DNA of 64,000 nt from Chitinophaga sp. CB10 (GCA_001870995.2 MLAV02000008.1:186001-250000), one strand, 5' to 3'. Numbered from the stretch's first letter, positions 16,751 to 26,807 are shown. Numbers and translations: made by a program. Notes: generated by a model from the letters alone, not told the origin.

Positions 16751-17494
16751 ATGGAATTCAGATTCTTTTATCATTTTGGAAACTATTTACTGATGCTGAA
16801 AGGCATGTTTTCCCGCCCGGAAAACATGAAGATGTACTGGAAACAGTTTATGCAGCAGTGCGTGGATATCGGCGTAGGGTCGTTCGGGATAGTATTCATC
16901 ATTTCCCTCTTCATGGGTGGGGTTACCACCCTGCAAACCGCCTACCAGCTTGTAAACCCAATCATTCCTAAAAGTACTATCGCCCAGGTAGTGCGGGATA
17001 CCATTATTCTTGAATTTGCGCCTACCCTTACCAGTATTGTACTGGCGGGCGTGGTAGGCTCCAAAATAGCCTCCGAGCTGGGGAATATGCGCGTGACCGA
17101 GCAGATAGATGCGCTCGAGATCATGGGTATTAACACCAAAGGCTACCTCATCTTGCCTAAAATACTGGCAGCCTTACTCATGATTCCGATACTGGTAATG
17201 ATTTCAGGGTTTCTCGGGGTTTGGGGCGGTAAGGAAGCCGGCGTGCTCTCCGGCATCATCTCTCCGGATGAATTCCTGCAGGGCTTAAGGCAGGATTTCA
17301 GGGCCTATAACGTATTTTTCGCACTGGCGAAGTCCTATACCTTCGGATTTATTATTGCCAGCGTATCCGCCTATTACGGGTATAACGTAAAAGGGGGCGC
17401 CCTGGAAATCGGTAAGGCCAGTACCACCTCGGTAGTGGTGAGCTGCGTGCTGGTGCTGTTTATGGACTACGCATTGACAGCCATTTTACTCTAA
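16751..17494 (+). CDS. MlaE-family ABC transporter permease
   Basis: A 247-residue membrane protein with the MlaE/YrbE pattern: an amphipathic N-terminal helix, then VGSFGIVFIISLFMGGVTTLQTAYQL, EFAPTLTSIVLAGVVGSKIASELGNMRVTEQIDALEIMGIN and about five membrane helices. The EQIDALEIMG loop is the family hallmark that contacts the ATPase. Such permeases move phospholipids between the inner membrane and an MCE-domain partner. The ATPase gene follows 16 bases downstream; no MCE (MlaD) gene is in the window. Confidence 0.93.
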   Translation: MEFRFFYHFGNYLLMLKGMFSRPENMKMYWKQFMQQCVDIGVGSFGIVFIISLFMGGVTTLQTAYQLVNPIIPKSTIAQVVRDTIILEFAPTLTSIVLAGVVGSKIASELGNMRVTEQIDALEIMGINTKGYLILPKILAALLMIPILVMISGFLGVWGGKEAGVLSGIISPDEFLQGLRQDFRAYNVFFALAKSYTFGFIIASVSAYYGYNVKGGALEIGKASTTSVVVSCVLVLFMDYALTAILL

Positions 17495-17510
17495 GCTATT
17501 TCTACTAATC

Positions 17511-18353
17511 ATGATCGAACTGCAAGACATAAAAAAAGGCTTTGGGGATAAAGAGATTTTGAAAGGCGTTTCCGCGGTAATGGAGTCCGGTAAGGTAAAC
17601 CTGATTATCGGCGCCAGCGGCAGCGGAAAAACCGTGATGATGAAGTGTATGGTAGGGCTGATTGAGGTGGATGCCGGCAAAATCCTCTACGACGGGAAGG
17701 ACTTTACCAACATGGATACCCACGAGCGTAAAGTGATCCGCCAGGAGATAGGCATGCTGTTCCAGGGCTCGGCCTTGTTTGACAGTATGACGGTGGAGCA
17801 GAATGTAATGTTTCCTTTGGAAATGTTCGGAACAGGCAGCTACCGCGATAAGAAAAAGCGCGTGGCGGAATGCCTGGAAAGGGTGAACCTGAAAGATGCC
17901 GCCAAAAAGTTTCCCGCGGAAATTTCCGGGGGGATGAAAAAAAGGGTGGGCATTGCCCGGGCCATCGTGCTGAACCCGAAATACCTGTTTTGCGATGAGC
18001 CCAACTCCGGGCTGGATCCGCAAACATCTTTGCTGATCGACCAGCTGATCAAGGAACTGACCGTAGAATACAATATCACCACCGTTATCAACACCCACGA
18101 TATGAATACCGTGATGGAAAGCGGGGACCATATCGTGTACATGTACCAGGGCCAGAAGCAGTGGGAAGGCTCCAATAAGGAAATAGTGTTTAGTAACGAC
18201 CAGTTGCTGAACGACTTCATCTTTGCCTCCGAGTTCCTCCGGGAAGCGAAGGAAATGCGTCAGCATGAGCTGTTTAGTAGCGGTAAATGGAAGGAAGACT
18301 TGAAGAATAAAGCGGGCAACCCGGCCGGCGGCGACCGGCAAAAGCCGGAATAA
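17511..18353 (+). CDS. MlaF-type ABC transporter ATP-binding protein
   Basis: A 280-residue ATPase with Walker A GASGSGKT (near residue 34), Q-loop MLFQGSALFDSMTV, signature SGGMKKRVGIARAI, Walker B YLFCDEPNSGLDP and switch histidine in NTHDMNT. The variant signature SGGM and the FQGSALFDS segment are typical of MlaF. It should energise the adjacent permease in retrograde or anterograde lipid transport across the envelope. The last 35 residues are a charged tail. It is followed by a separately transcribed sucD. Confidence 0.92.
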   Translation: MIELQDIKKGFGDKEILKGVSAVMESGKVNLIIGASGSGKTVMMKCMVGLIEVDAGKILYDGKDFTNMDTHERKVIRQEIGMLFQGSALFDSMTVEQNVMFPLEMFGTGSYRDKKKRVAECLERVNLKDAAKKFPAEISGGMKKRVGIARAIVLNPKYLFCDEPNSGLDPQTSLLIDQLIKELTVEYNITTVINTHDMNTVMESGDHIVYMYQGQKQWEGSNKEIVFSNDQLLNDFIFASEFLREAKEMRQHELFSSGKWKEDLKNKAGNPAGGDRQKPE

Positions 18354-18448
18354 ACAGTGTTCAGTGCGCCCCTGCGTACAAATTTTCTTCCGGGACTTAT
18401 TGGTACATAACGTAAATTGCAAAACGCAACGGATTCCGGGAGGGCTAA

Positions 18449-18480
18449 ATTGCAGAATTGTTCAATTCAGCTTATTTTTG
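18449..18480 (+). promoter_or_regulatory. Promoter of sucD with an embedded palindrome
   Basis: ATTG at 18449-18452, a 20-base spacer and TATTTTTG at 18473-18480. The spacer contains GAATTG TT CAATTC (18455-18468), a perfect 6-base inverted repeat, in a position where a repressor could act. Confidence 0.55.
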
Positions 18481-18530
18481 CCTCACCGGAGAAAATAAAT
18501 ATTATAAAATAAACCAATAAAACAAGCGCG

Positions 18531-19418
18531 ATGAGTGTTTTAGTTAATAAGGATAGTAAGGTGATTGTGCAAGGATTTACCGGTACAGAAGGTACTTTCC
18601 ACGCCACACAGATGATCGATTACGGAACCAATGTAGTAGGTGGCGTTACGCCTGGTAAGGGTGGCACCACTCACCTGGAGCGCCCGGTATTCAATACCGT
18701 TGCGGATGCAGTAAAAGCTACCGGTGCGAACGTTTCAATCATTTTTGTGCCGCCGGCATTTGCCGCTGACGCTATCATGGAAGCTGCCGAAGCTGGCGTA
18801 GCCCTGGTGGTATGTATCACTGAAGGTATCCCTGTTCAGGACATGATTAAAGCCAAAAACTTCCTGGTAGGTACTAACACTCGCCTCATCGGACCTAACT
18901 GCCCTGGCGTTATCACTGCGGAAGAAGCTAAAGTGGGTATCATGCCTGGCTTTATCTTCAAAAAAGGTAAGATCGGTATCGTATCCAAATCCGGTACCCT
19001 GACTTACGAAGCGGCTGACCAGGTGGTTAAAGCTGGTCTGGGTGTGTCTACCGCTATCGGTATCGGTGGCGATCCGATCATCGGCACCCCCACCAAAGAT
19101 GCAGTGGAACTGCTGATGAACGATCCTGAAACCGAAGGTATCATCATGATCGGTGAAATCGGCGGTAGCATGGAAGCTGACGCTGCGCGCTGGATCAAAG
19201 AACACGGTACCAAACCGGTGGTAGGTTTCATCGCTGGTCAAACCGCTCCTCCGGGCCGCCGTATGGGCCACGCAGGCGCTATCATCGGTGGTGCGGAAGA
19301 TACCGCTGCCGCTAAAATGAAAATCATGGCTGAATGCGGCGTTCACGTTGTAGAAAGCCCTGCCAATATCGGTAAAACCATGGCGGAAGTGCTGAGCAAA
19401 AAAGCTGCACTGGCTTAA
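18531..19418 (+). CDS. sucD: Succinyl-CoA synthetase (ligase) alpha subunit
   Basis: The 295-residue subunit has the CoA-binding N-terminus (VNKDSKVIVQGFTGTEGTFH, GGVTPGKGG) and the ligase domain with the phosphorylated histidine in GRRMGHAGAIIGG. It contributes the CoA site and active-site His to the TCA-cycle step succinyl-CoA to succinate with ATP or GTP formation. The beta subunit gene sucC, next to sucD in most bacteria, is absent here, and the gene has its own promoter. Separation of sucC and sucD is seen in several Bacteroidota. Confidence 0.97.
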   Translation: MSVLVNKDSKVIVQGFTGTEGTFHATQMIDYGTNVVGGVTPGKGGTTHLERPVFNTVADAVKATGANVSIIFVPPAFAADAIMEAAEAGVALVVCITEGIPVQDMIKAKNFLVGTNTRLIGPNCPGVITAEEAKVGIMPGFIFKKGKIGIVSKSGTLTYEAADQVVKAGLGVSTAIGIGGDPIIGTPTKDAVELLMNDPETEGIIMIGEIGGSMEADAARWIKEHGTKPVVGFIAGQTAPPGRRMGHAGAIIGGAEDTAAAKMKIMAECGVHVVESPANIGKTMAEVLSKKAALA

Positions 19419-19517
19419 TTTTCCGGTAAGTAATATATTCTGAAAAGGTGGAGAGTAATGGGTATTTACCTATACTTTTCACCTTTTTCTTTTACTCCAA
19501 TTCCAAATAAACCCATT

Positions 19518-22500
19518 ATGCGTACCCTGTTAGCATTGTGCATTGTTTTAACCTTAACCGTTACCAACACCATGGCCCAGTCAGATTATAACAAATTATG
19601 GAAAGAAGTAGAACAGCTGGAGAAAGAAGGGCTGACCACTTCCGGCGCTAAAAAGGTGGACGAAATCTTCCGCAAGGCTGCCGCCGGTAATAACCAGGAA
19701 CAAAGGATCAAAGCCCTGATCTATCAGCTGAAGTACGCTTCCGCCCTGAAAGACAGTAGTCTAGATTATGGCCTAACCCGGCTCGATAAAGAAATTGCCG
19801 ATGCGCAGGGCCCCGCCAAGGCCATCCTCCAAAGCATGAAGGGGGAAGTGCTGTGGGCCTACCTGCAGTCTAATTCCTACACCCTCCTCAACCGCCTGGA
19901 TGTGGTGGACGATCAGAACCCGGATATCCGCACCTGGTCCGCCCAAAGGCTGACCAATGCCATCACGCAGGCCTACGAAGCTTCCCTCAGCCACCCGGAA
20001 CCGCTGAAAAAAGCCCCCCTGGCTGCCTACAACCAGATTATCGCTAAAGGCGAAAATGCCGAAGGGCTGCAGCCTACGGTGTACGACCTGCTGGCGTACC
20101 GGGCCATCAATTATTTCCGCTCCGGTTACAGCAACATCCGTAGGCCAGCCAACCAGTTTGAACTGACGGACCCCGCTGCTTTTGCGCCGGCTTCGCAGTT
20201 TGCCAAACATGCCTTTACCTCCACCGATACCAGCAGCCTGCAATGGAAAGCCCTGCGGCTCTACCAGGACCTCGTGGCCTTCCACCTCCAGGATCCGCAG
20301 CCAGCAGCACTCGCCGAAGCGGATGTGCAACGCATCAAATACGCAAAAGAGATCAGCGTTGCAGCGGATAAGGACGAGTTGTACAACGGCGCGCTTACCC
20401 AAATGCTGCAAGCCTACAAAACCAGCCCCGCCTATGCTACCGTGGCCGCCCTGAAGGCGGAAACCCTCCTGGAAGGGCTTCCCCTGGGCTTGTACGATAT
20501 TAAATCAGCCACCCCGGCCCAGCACCAGCAGCTTAGCCAGGTCCTGGAAATTTGCGATAACGCCCTGAAAGCGTTTCCCAAAGCGGCAGGCGCAGCTGAA
20601 TGCCAGAACATCAAAAACCGGCTGCTGCATCCTGAAATAGAGCTGACCACCGAGAAAGTAAATGTGCCCGGTCAACCCCTGCGCATACTCACCAAATACA
20701 GGAATACCGGCGCCGCCTATTTCAAACTGATCCCCGTTACGGAAAGCCAGTGGAGCAACGCGCTGAAGGACATGCAGTGGTACGACGATCATCAACTGAT
20801 CCTGCAACTCATAAAAAGTACGCCCGGCGTGCGCACCTGGAGTCAGTCGCTGCCGGCCGGCACGGACCATTTTGCCCATGCCGCCGAAGTGAAAGTTGAC
20901 GCCCTGCAGCCAGGGATGTACCTGCTGCTGATGAGTGCTGACGCCAGCTTCAATATCATGGATAACCTGATGGTGGGCAAGTTCTTCAACGTGTCGGACA
21001 TCGCTTTCCTCGGTAGCGACTCCACCCTCTACGCGCTGGACCGCACTACCGGCCAGCCTTTGCCGGGCGCGAAGCTGGAAATCCGTACCATGACCCCTAA
21101 CCCGGATACCAAAAAGCTGGAACAGGTTTTTACTGGTACTACCGATAACAATGGAAAAATAACTGTTAACTATACCACCAAACGCTATGCGGATAAATGG
21201 ATGTTGTGGTCCTACAAAGGCCAGCAGCTGATCGTTTCGCGTGTTAACGACTATGCCTTCCGGGTTGGCGGCACGGTGGCGCCGCCGGCAAATGAAGAAA
21301 ACAGAACGGTGTTCTTCTTTACGGACAGAGGCCTGTACCGCCCCGGACAAGTGGTGTATTTCAAAGGCATAGCCCTGCAAAAAGAAAAGAATAAGGACAG
21401 CCGCATATTGCCTGCCTTTAAAACCACCGTGGAGCTGCGGGATGCCAACGACGAAGTGATAGACTCCGTAGCTGTTACCACCAATGACTTTGGGGCTTTC
21501 TCCGGTAAGTTCACCCTGCCGCCGGGCCGCCTGACGGGCAGCTACCGGCTGACGGAAACCGTCGCGCATTCCAGCGCGGGTTTCAACGTGGAAGAATACA
21601 AACGTCCTAAGTTTGAAGTCAAATTTGACCCGGTAAAAGTAGCTTATCGTGTAGGCGATACCGTTACTGCGCAAGGCCAGGCTATTGCCTTTGCAGGAAA
21701 TAATGTCGATGGCGCCATGGTGAGCTACCGCGTAGTGCGCATACCGCGCTTCCCTTATCCGTGGCTGGCCTACAAGTTCTATGGCCCAAGGGGCAACAGC
21801 CAGGAAATTGTGAACGGCGCTACCACTACGGATGCGCAGGGCAAATTCAGGATTCAGTTTACCGCCGTTCCGGATAAAACAATCGACACAGCGCTGGCGC
21901 CTTATTTCGTGTACCAGGTATCAGCCACGGTAACGGATATTAATGGCGAAACCCGCAGCCAGGTACAGGAAATCAACGCAGGCTACCAAACCATTTTATT
22001 GTCGCTCCAGGTAGATGCCTGGGACAAGGTGAGCATTAAAACCACCAACCTCAACGGGGAGTTTGAGCCGGCCAGCCTGCAGCTGCGCGTGCAGCCGGTG
22101 CAACCGCTGGATCGCCTCCTGCGGGAAAGGTACTGGGAGCAACCGGATCAGTTTATCTACACCGCGGAAGAATATGCGAAGCTGTTTCCGCTGGATGTTT
22201 ACAAGGATGAAGACCAGTTGCAGCACCGCCCCCTGCTGCCTGCCGTTTTTGAAAAGCAGCTGGCCAGCGTGAAAGAAGGGATTACCGATCCGGGATATAA
22301 GAAGCTTAAACCCGGCTACTACCAGCTGGAAGTAACGGCCACCCCTGCCAAAGGTAAGCCGGTAGTGCAAAAAGCCATTTTTGAAGTAACTGAAGCGGGT
22401 AAGGAAACCATGCCTTATCCGATGTACACCTGGTACCATACAGAAAAAAAATCCTACAAACCCGGCGAACAGGCAGTGATAAAAATCGCTTCCGCCAAAG

Positions 22501-25500
22501 ATGCCTACGTGTTGCAGGAAGAAATGCGGGGAGAGCAACCGGCGGTTGTGACAGCTTTTAAACTAACTAATACGGATACACGAAAATACCAACTGACGCA
22601 AGCGGATTTGGGAGGCCTGCAGGTTAATTACAACTGGATCAGGGATAACCGCTTCCAGCGCATCGCTGTCATGCTCCCCGTTGCCACCGCGGATAAACAA
22701 TTGAAAGTAGAGCTGGGAGCGCACCGCGATAAGCTGGCGCCCGGCGAAAAAGAGAAATGGTCCGTTAAGATCACCGGCGAAAATGCGCAAAAAGTACAGG
22801 CCTCTTTGCTGGCCGGTATGTACGACGCTTCGCTGGATGCGCTGCGGCCTTTCGCATGGAGCCTGCCGCTATGGGGCAGCGCCAATTATGAGCGCATGGG
22901 ATTGAATATGCAGGATAACAGCGGTTCGGAAATAGCCTCCGTTATTAGCTTTGCGCAGGATAAAAATAAATATACCTATGTAGTTTATCCTTCGCTGAAC
23001 TGGTTTGGCTGGGGACTGGACCTCACCGGCAGGCACAGGATCTATGGGATGAGAGGCGGCGGTAATCCCGGCGCCGTAACCATGGTGAAGGAAGACGTTA
23101 TGTATGAACGCGCCAGGCCGGCGGCAGCGCCACTGGCTAAGATGGCAAAAGGAGAGGCGATGGCCGCTGCCGCAGATGCAACCAGTGCAGCGCCCACGCC
23201 GCCTGCGGCAACTGCTACGGAAGCGCCGGCAAAAGCCCGCGCCAATTTCAACGAAACCGCTTTCTTCTTCCCTGATTTAAGAACAGATGCGGCCGGCAAT
23301 GTATCCTTTGAATTCGCTATGCCGGAAGCCCTTACCAAATGGAAGTTCCAAGGCCTGGCCAATACGAAGGAAGCAGCGTTTGGCCTGCTGTCAGCAGAAA
23401 TCGTAACGCAGAAAACATTGATGGTGCAGCCTTTTGCGCCGAGGTTCATGCGGGAAGGAGATAAAATTAATTTCACTGCCAAGATCAGTAACCTGGCGGA
23501 TTCCCAGCTGATAGGCCAGGCGCGGCTGGAACTGCTGGATGCCGCTACCATGCAGCCGGTGGATGGCTGGTTCCAGAATATTTTCCCGGTGCAGCACTTT
23601 ACTGCCAAAGCTGGTCAGAGTACGCAGGTGGCCTTCCCGTTGCAGGTGCCTAACGGTTTCGGTAGTACGTTAATTTACCGGATCACTGCGCAGGCGGGTA
23701 ACTTCAGCGATGGCGAAGAGAACGCGCTGCCAGTGCTGACCAATCGTATGCTGGTAACGGAATCCGTGCCGCTGTCGATGACAGGTGATGGTAAAAAAGC
23801 AGTCACCTTCAAAAAGCTGGAAGAAAGCGGCAACTCCGAAACCCTGCAACAGCATGCGGTTACAGTGGAGTACACCAGCAATCCTGCCTGGTACACCGTA
23901 CAGGCGTTACCGTACCTGATGGAGTATCCGTATGATTGTGCGGAGCAGGTGTTTAACAGGTATTACGCCAATGTGCTCGGCTCCTGGATTGTAGGCCAGC
24001 GCCCGGCGATTAAGGAGATATTTGAAAAGTGGAAAACAACCGATACCGCTGCGCTGATGAGCAACCTGGAAAAGAACCAGGACCTGAAGTCGCTCCTCTT
24101 GCAGCAAACGCCCTGGGTGCTGGATGCGAAAAATGAAAATCAGCAGAAGCATAACATTGCCAAACTCTTTGATGCGGCAACTATTCAAACCGGCGCTGAG
24201 CAAGCGTTGCAACAGCTGGCTGCGAAGCAGAACCACAACGGTTCCTTCCCGTGGTTTGCCGGCCTGGCGGACGATCGTTTTATTACCCAATATATCGTGG
24301 CAGGCATAGGCAGGCTGAATAGCCTCACGGGCCAGCGCAACGCCCGGGCAAACGCGATCGCTGAAAAGGCTATTCAATACCTGGATGCAAGAGTGGTAGC
24401 GGACTACAAACGAATGATGGCGCAGAAGCCCAAGCCGGAAAACCAGCATGTTTACGGTATCGATATCCAGTATCTCTACGCCAGGAGTTTCTTTGACGTG
24501 GCCAAAAGCGGGGACGTTACTGCGGTTCACAACTACTACCTGAAACTGGCGAAGCAGGACTGGCTCAAGTTTACGCTGTATGAAAAAGCGATGACTGCAT
24601 TGGTGTTGTACCGCCTCAATGACAAAGTAACGGCAACGGCTATACTAAAATCACTGAAGGAGAATGCGATCGTTTCCCCGGAAATGGGCATGTATTGGAA
24701 AGCCAATACCGGCGGGTATTTCTGGAGCCAGGCGCCGGTGGAAACACAGGCGATGCTGATCGATGCATTCAGTACCATTGCGGGCGACAAGCAGGCCGCT
24801 GCGCAGATGAAAACCTGGTTGCTGAAGCATAAACAAACCAATAACTGGAATACGACGAAAGCAACGGCGGATGGTTGTTATGCGATGCTCATCGGTGGCG
24901 ACAACTGGCTGGCTGCCGCGCCAACAGTGGATATTCAGCTCGGTTCCATCGATATTAACAGCGCGAATGAAAATGCAGAAGCGGGAACAGGTTATATCCG
25001 TAAGCAGTTCAACGGGAAAGACGTAAAACCTGCCATGGGCAAAATAACAGTGGCGGTGAAAGGCAGCAATGGCCAGCCTTCCTGGGGAGCCGTGTACTGG
25101 CAATACTTTGAGCAGCTGGATAAAATCACCGCGGCGCAAACGCCGCTGTCCATCGAAAAGCAGTTATACAAGGAAGTAAATGCCGCCAACGGTCCGGTGT
25201 TAACGCAACTGAAGGATGGCAATGAGTTGCACGTGGGCGATAAACTGAAAGCAAGAATTATTTTGCGGGTCGACAGGGATATGGAATACGTACACCTGAA
25301 AGACATGCGTGCAGCGGCTTTTGAACCGGTGAACGTGCTGAGTACCGCCAAATGGCAGGGCGGCCTGGGCTACTATGAAAGCACGAAGGATGCCAGTACG
25401 GACTTCTTCTTCAGCGCTTTGCCCAAAGGCACGTGGGTGTTTGAATACCCGATGTACGTAACGCATGAAGGCGCCTTCTCCAACGGCGTAGCTACGGCGC

Positions 25501-25568
25501 AATGTATGTACGCGCCTGAATTTAATGCGCATAGCGAGGGTATTAATGTGAGGGTGGTAGAAAGATAA
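19518..25568 (+). CDS. Alpha-2-macroglobulin family protein with thioester
   Basis: This 2016-residue secreted protein has a signal peptide (MRTLLALCIVLTLTV to AQ) and no lipobox. It has MG domains, including the MG2-type block TDRGLYRPGQVVYFKG, and the A2M block NETAFFFPDLRTDAAGNVSFEFAMPEAL. The thioester motif CAEQ lies at Cys1474-Gln1477, so the covalent trap should be functional. An Ala/Pro/Thr-rich stretch around residues 1211-1243, just before the A2M block, is where the protease bait region lies in this family. Known bacterial homologues protect the envelope by trapping proteases. An in-frame ATG 60 bases upstream would bury the signal peptide. No pbpC neighbour is present. Confidence 0.92.
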   Translation: MRTLLALCIVLTLTVTNTMAQSDYNKLWKEVEQLEKEGLTTSGAKKVDEIFRKAAAGNNQEQRIKALIYQLKYASALKDSSLDYGLTRLDKEIADAQGPAKAILQSMKGEVLWAYLQSNSYTLLNRLDVVDDQNPDIRTWSAQRLTNAITQAYEASLSHPEPLKKAPLAAYNQIIAKGENAEGLQPTVYDLLAYRAINYFRSGYSNIRRPANQFELTDPAAFAPASQFAKHAFTSTDTSSLQWKALRLYQDLVAFHLQDPQPAALAEADVQRIKYAKEISVAADKDELYNGALTQMLQAYKTSPAYATVAALKAETLLEGLPLGLYDIKSATPAQHQQLSQVLEICDNALKAFPKAAGAAECQNIKNRLLHPEIELTTEKVNVPGQPLRILTKYRNTGAAYFKLIPVTESQWSNALKDMQWYDDHQLILQLIKSTPGVRTWSQSLPAGTDHFAHAAEVKVDALQPGMYLLLMSADASFNIMDNLMVGKFFNVSDIAFLGSDSTLYALDRTTGQPLPGAKLEIRTMTPNPDTKKLEQVFTGTTDNNGKITVNYTTKRYADKWMLWSYKGQQLIVSRVNDYAFRVGGTVAPPANEENRTVFFFTDRGLYRPGQVVYFKGIALQKEKNKDSRILPAFKTTVELRDANDEVIDSVAVTTNDFGAFSGKFTLPPGRLTGSYRLTETVAHSSAGFNVEEYKRPKFEVKFDPVKVAYRVGDTVTAQGQAIAFAGNNVDGAMVSYRVVRIPRFPYPWLAYKFYGPRGNSQEIVNGATTTDAQGKFRIQFTAVPDKTIDTALAPYFVYQVSATVTDINGETRSQVQEINAGYQTILLSLQVDAWDKVSIKTTNLNGEFEPASLQLRVQPVQPLDRLLRERYWEQPDQFIYTAEEYAKLFPLDVYKDEDQLQHRPLLPAVFEKQLASVKEGITDPGYKKLKPGYYQLEVTATPAKGKPVVQKAIFEVTEAGKETMPYPMYTWYHTEKKSYKPGEQAVIKIASAKDAYVLQEEMRGEQPAVVTAFKLTNTDTRKYQLTQADLGGLQVNYNWIRDNRFQRIAVMLPVATADKQLKVELGAHRDKLAPGEKEKWSVKITGENAQKVQASLLAGMYDASLDALRPFAWSLPLWGSANYERMGLNMQDNSGSEIASVISFAQDKNKYTYVVYPSLNWFGWGLDLTGRHRIYGMRGGGNPGAVTMVKEDVMYERARPAAAPLAKMAKGEAMAAAADATSAAPTPPAATATEAPAKARANFNETAFFFPDLRTDAAGNVSFEFAMPEALTKWKFQGLANTKEAAFGLLSAEIVTQKTLMVQPFAPRFMREGDKINFTAKISNLADSQLIGQARLELLDAATMQPVDGWFQNIFPVQHFTAKAGQSTQVAFPLQVPNGFGSTLIYRITAQAGNFSDGEENALPVLTNRMLVTESVPLSMTGDGKKAVTFKKLEESGNSETLQQHAVTVEYTSNPAWYTVQALPYLMEYPYDCAEQVFNRYYANVLGSWIVGQRPAIKEIFEKWKTTDTAALMSNLEKNQDLKSLLLQQTPWVLDAKNENQQKHNIAKLFDAATIQTGAEQALQQLAAKQNHNGSFPWFAGLADDRFITQYIVAGIGRLNSLTGQRNARANAIAEKAIQYLDARVVADYKRMMAQKPKPENQHVYGIDIQYLYARSFFDVAKSGDVTAVHNYYLKLAKQDWLKFTLYEKAMTALVLYRLNDKVTATAILKSLKENAIVSPEMGMYWKANTGGYFWSQAPVETQAMLIDAFSTIAGDKQAAAQMKTWLLKHKQTNNWNTTKATADGCYAMLIGGDNWLAAAPTVDIQLGSIDINSANENAEAGTGYIRKQFNGKDVKPAMGKITVAVKGSNGQPSWGAVYWQYFEQLDKITAAQTPLSIEKQLYKEVNAANGPVLTQLKDGNELHVGDKLKARIILRVDRDMEYVHLKDMRAAAFEPVNVLSTAKWQGGLGYYESTKDASTDFFFSALPKGTWVFEYPMYVTHEGAFSNGVATAQCMYAPEFNAHSEGINVRVVER

Positions 25569-25591
25569 AAGTTCGCAACATAAAAGTGTAA

Positions 25592-25611
25592 AGAGCGCCG
25601 AAAGGCGCTTT
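25592..25611 (+). terminator. Terminator of the alpha-2-macroglobulin gene
   Basis: AGCGCC, GAAA tetraloop, GGCGCT, then a T run. Confidence 0.8.
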
Positions 25612-25730
25612 TTATGCTTTATGCCATTGGCCACGGTGGCGCTATCCGGAACGGTGTTCCAGGACCTTGATGCCGCGTGGATTACGCCTGCCTGACTGAA
25701 AAGTATAAACCGCCAATCAAACTGTTTTAA

Positions 25731-25738
25731 TACCTTCG
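25731..25738 (+). promoter_or_regulatory. -7 promoter element of the FAD oxidoreductase gene
   Basis: TACCTTCG, one mismatch to TAnnTTTG, 7 bases before the ATG, the same short spacing as at uvrA and the MlaE-type gene. Confidence 0.35.
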
Positions 25739-25745
25739 TGCCTGC

Positions 25746-26807
25746 ATGAAACAAGTAGATTATATCATAGTAGGGCAGGGCATTGCCGGTACCATGCTAA
25801 GCTGGTTTTTGATGAAGCGCGGCTACCGGGTAATGGTCATTGACGATGAAAAAAAGAACAGTGCATCGCGGGTAGCTGCCGGCATCATTAACCCCGTGTC
25901 CGGAAGGAGATTCGAACCTGCATGGCTATACGAAGAAATTTTTCCCTTTGCCAAATCGACATATGACGAATTGTCTGCCCTGCTGAAAATAAATATATTT
26001 ACTGAGCGTAATTTGTGGACTGTTTTCCCCTCCGCGCAAATGCGCGATGCCTTCAAATCCAAAGCTGATAAGGAAACCAACGGAAAATATGCCTTTATTC
26101 CACAGATGCTACAATATGAGGACTATCTGCAACAACATTTTGGCGCGGCAGTGATAAAAGGGGCTACGGTTAACTTAAAAAATTTGCTGCCTGCATACCG
26201 GCAAATGCTGATTGGTAAGGAAGCCTTACTGAATGAACATTTCGATTTATCGCAGTTGCAGCTGGTAGATAATGTACAAGTTACATACCACGATATAGCA
26301 GCAAAGAAGATAATATTTTGCGATGGGGCCGCTGCGGCAGAAAATCCCTATTTCAAATCCATAAAGTTCCTGCCGAACAAAGGCGAAGTATTAATTATTC
26401 GTATTCCCGGACTGGAATCATCGGATATTATTAAAAAAAGTATTACGTTAGTACCGCAACCGGACGGGCGTTACTGGGCGGGTAGTTCCTTTGCCTGGGA
26501 TTATGCGGACGAGCTGCCTACAGCTGCGCAGCGGCAGGTCCTGGAAGAAAAGATACAGCAATTGCTGAAAGTGCCATACGAGGTAACGGAGCAGCAGGCG
26601 GCTGTTCGGCCTTCCGGGCACGACCGCAGGCCTATCGCGGGCTTTCACCCGGCATATCCGCTGATCGGTATATTCAACGGCCTGGGAACCAAAGGGACCT
26701 CGCTGGCCCCGCTGATGGCGGAGCATTTCAGTCGCGTAATTGCCGGAGAGGCGGCATTGATGCCCGAGATCACCATAAACAGATATTTTAACACGCCCCG
26801 GCACTAA
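25746..26807 (+). CDS. FAD-dependent oxidoreductase, DAO family
   Basis: The 353-residue protein has the N-terminal dinucleotide-binding motif VDYIIVGQGIAGTML (GxGxxG). It also has the DAO-family segments ASRVAAGIINPVSGRRFEP and, near the C-terminus, AAVRPSGHDRRPIAGFHP and NGLGTKGTSLAPLMAEH. It resembles the oxidase domain of MnmC and glycine/D-amino-acid oxidases. The substrate cannot be assigned. It is cytoplasmic, stands alone and ends about 130 bases before aspS on the same strand. Confidence 0.85.
   Translation: MKQVDYIIVGQGIAGTMLSWFLMKRGYRVMVIDDEKKNSASRVAAGIINPVSGRRFEPAWLYEEIFPFAKSTYDELSALLKINIFTERNLWTVFPSAQMRDAFKSKADKETNGKYAFIPQMLQYEDYLQQHFGAAVIKGATVNLKNLLPAYRQMLIGKEALLNEHFDLSQLQLVDNVQVTYHDIAAKKIIFCDGAAAAENPYFKSIKFLPNKGEVLIIRIPGLESSDIIKKSITLVPQPDGRYWAGSSFAWDYADELPTAAQRQVLEEKIQQLLKVPYEVTEQQAAVRPSGHDRRPIAGFHPAYPLIGIFNGLGTKGTSLAPLMAEHFSRVIAGEAALMPEITINRYFNTPRH

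Noticed and set aside
19458..19517. Longer start for the alpha-2-macroglobulin gene
   Set aside because: It would put about 20 residues before an ideal signal peptide.
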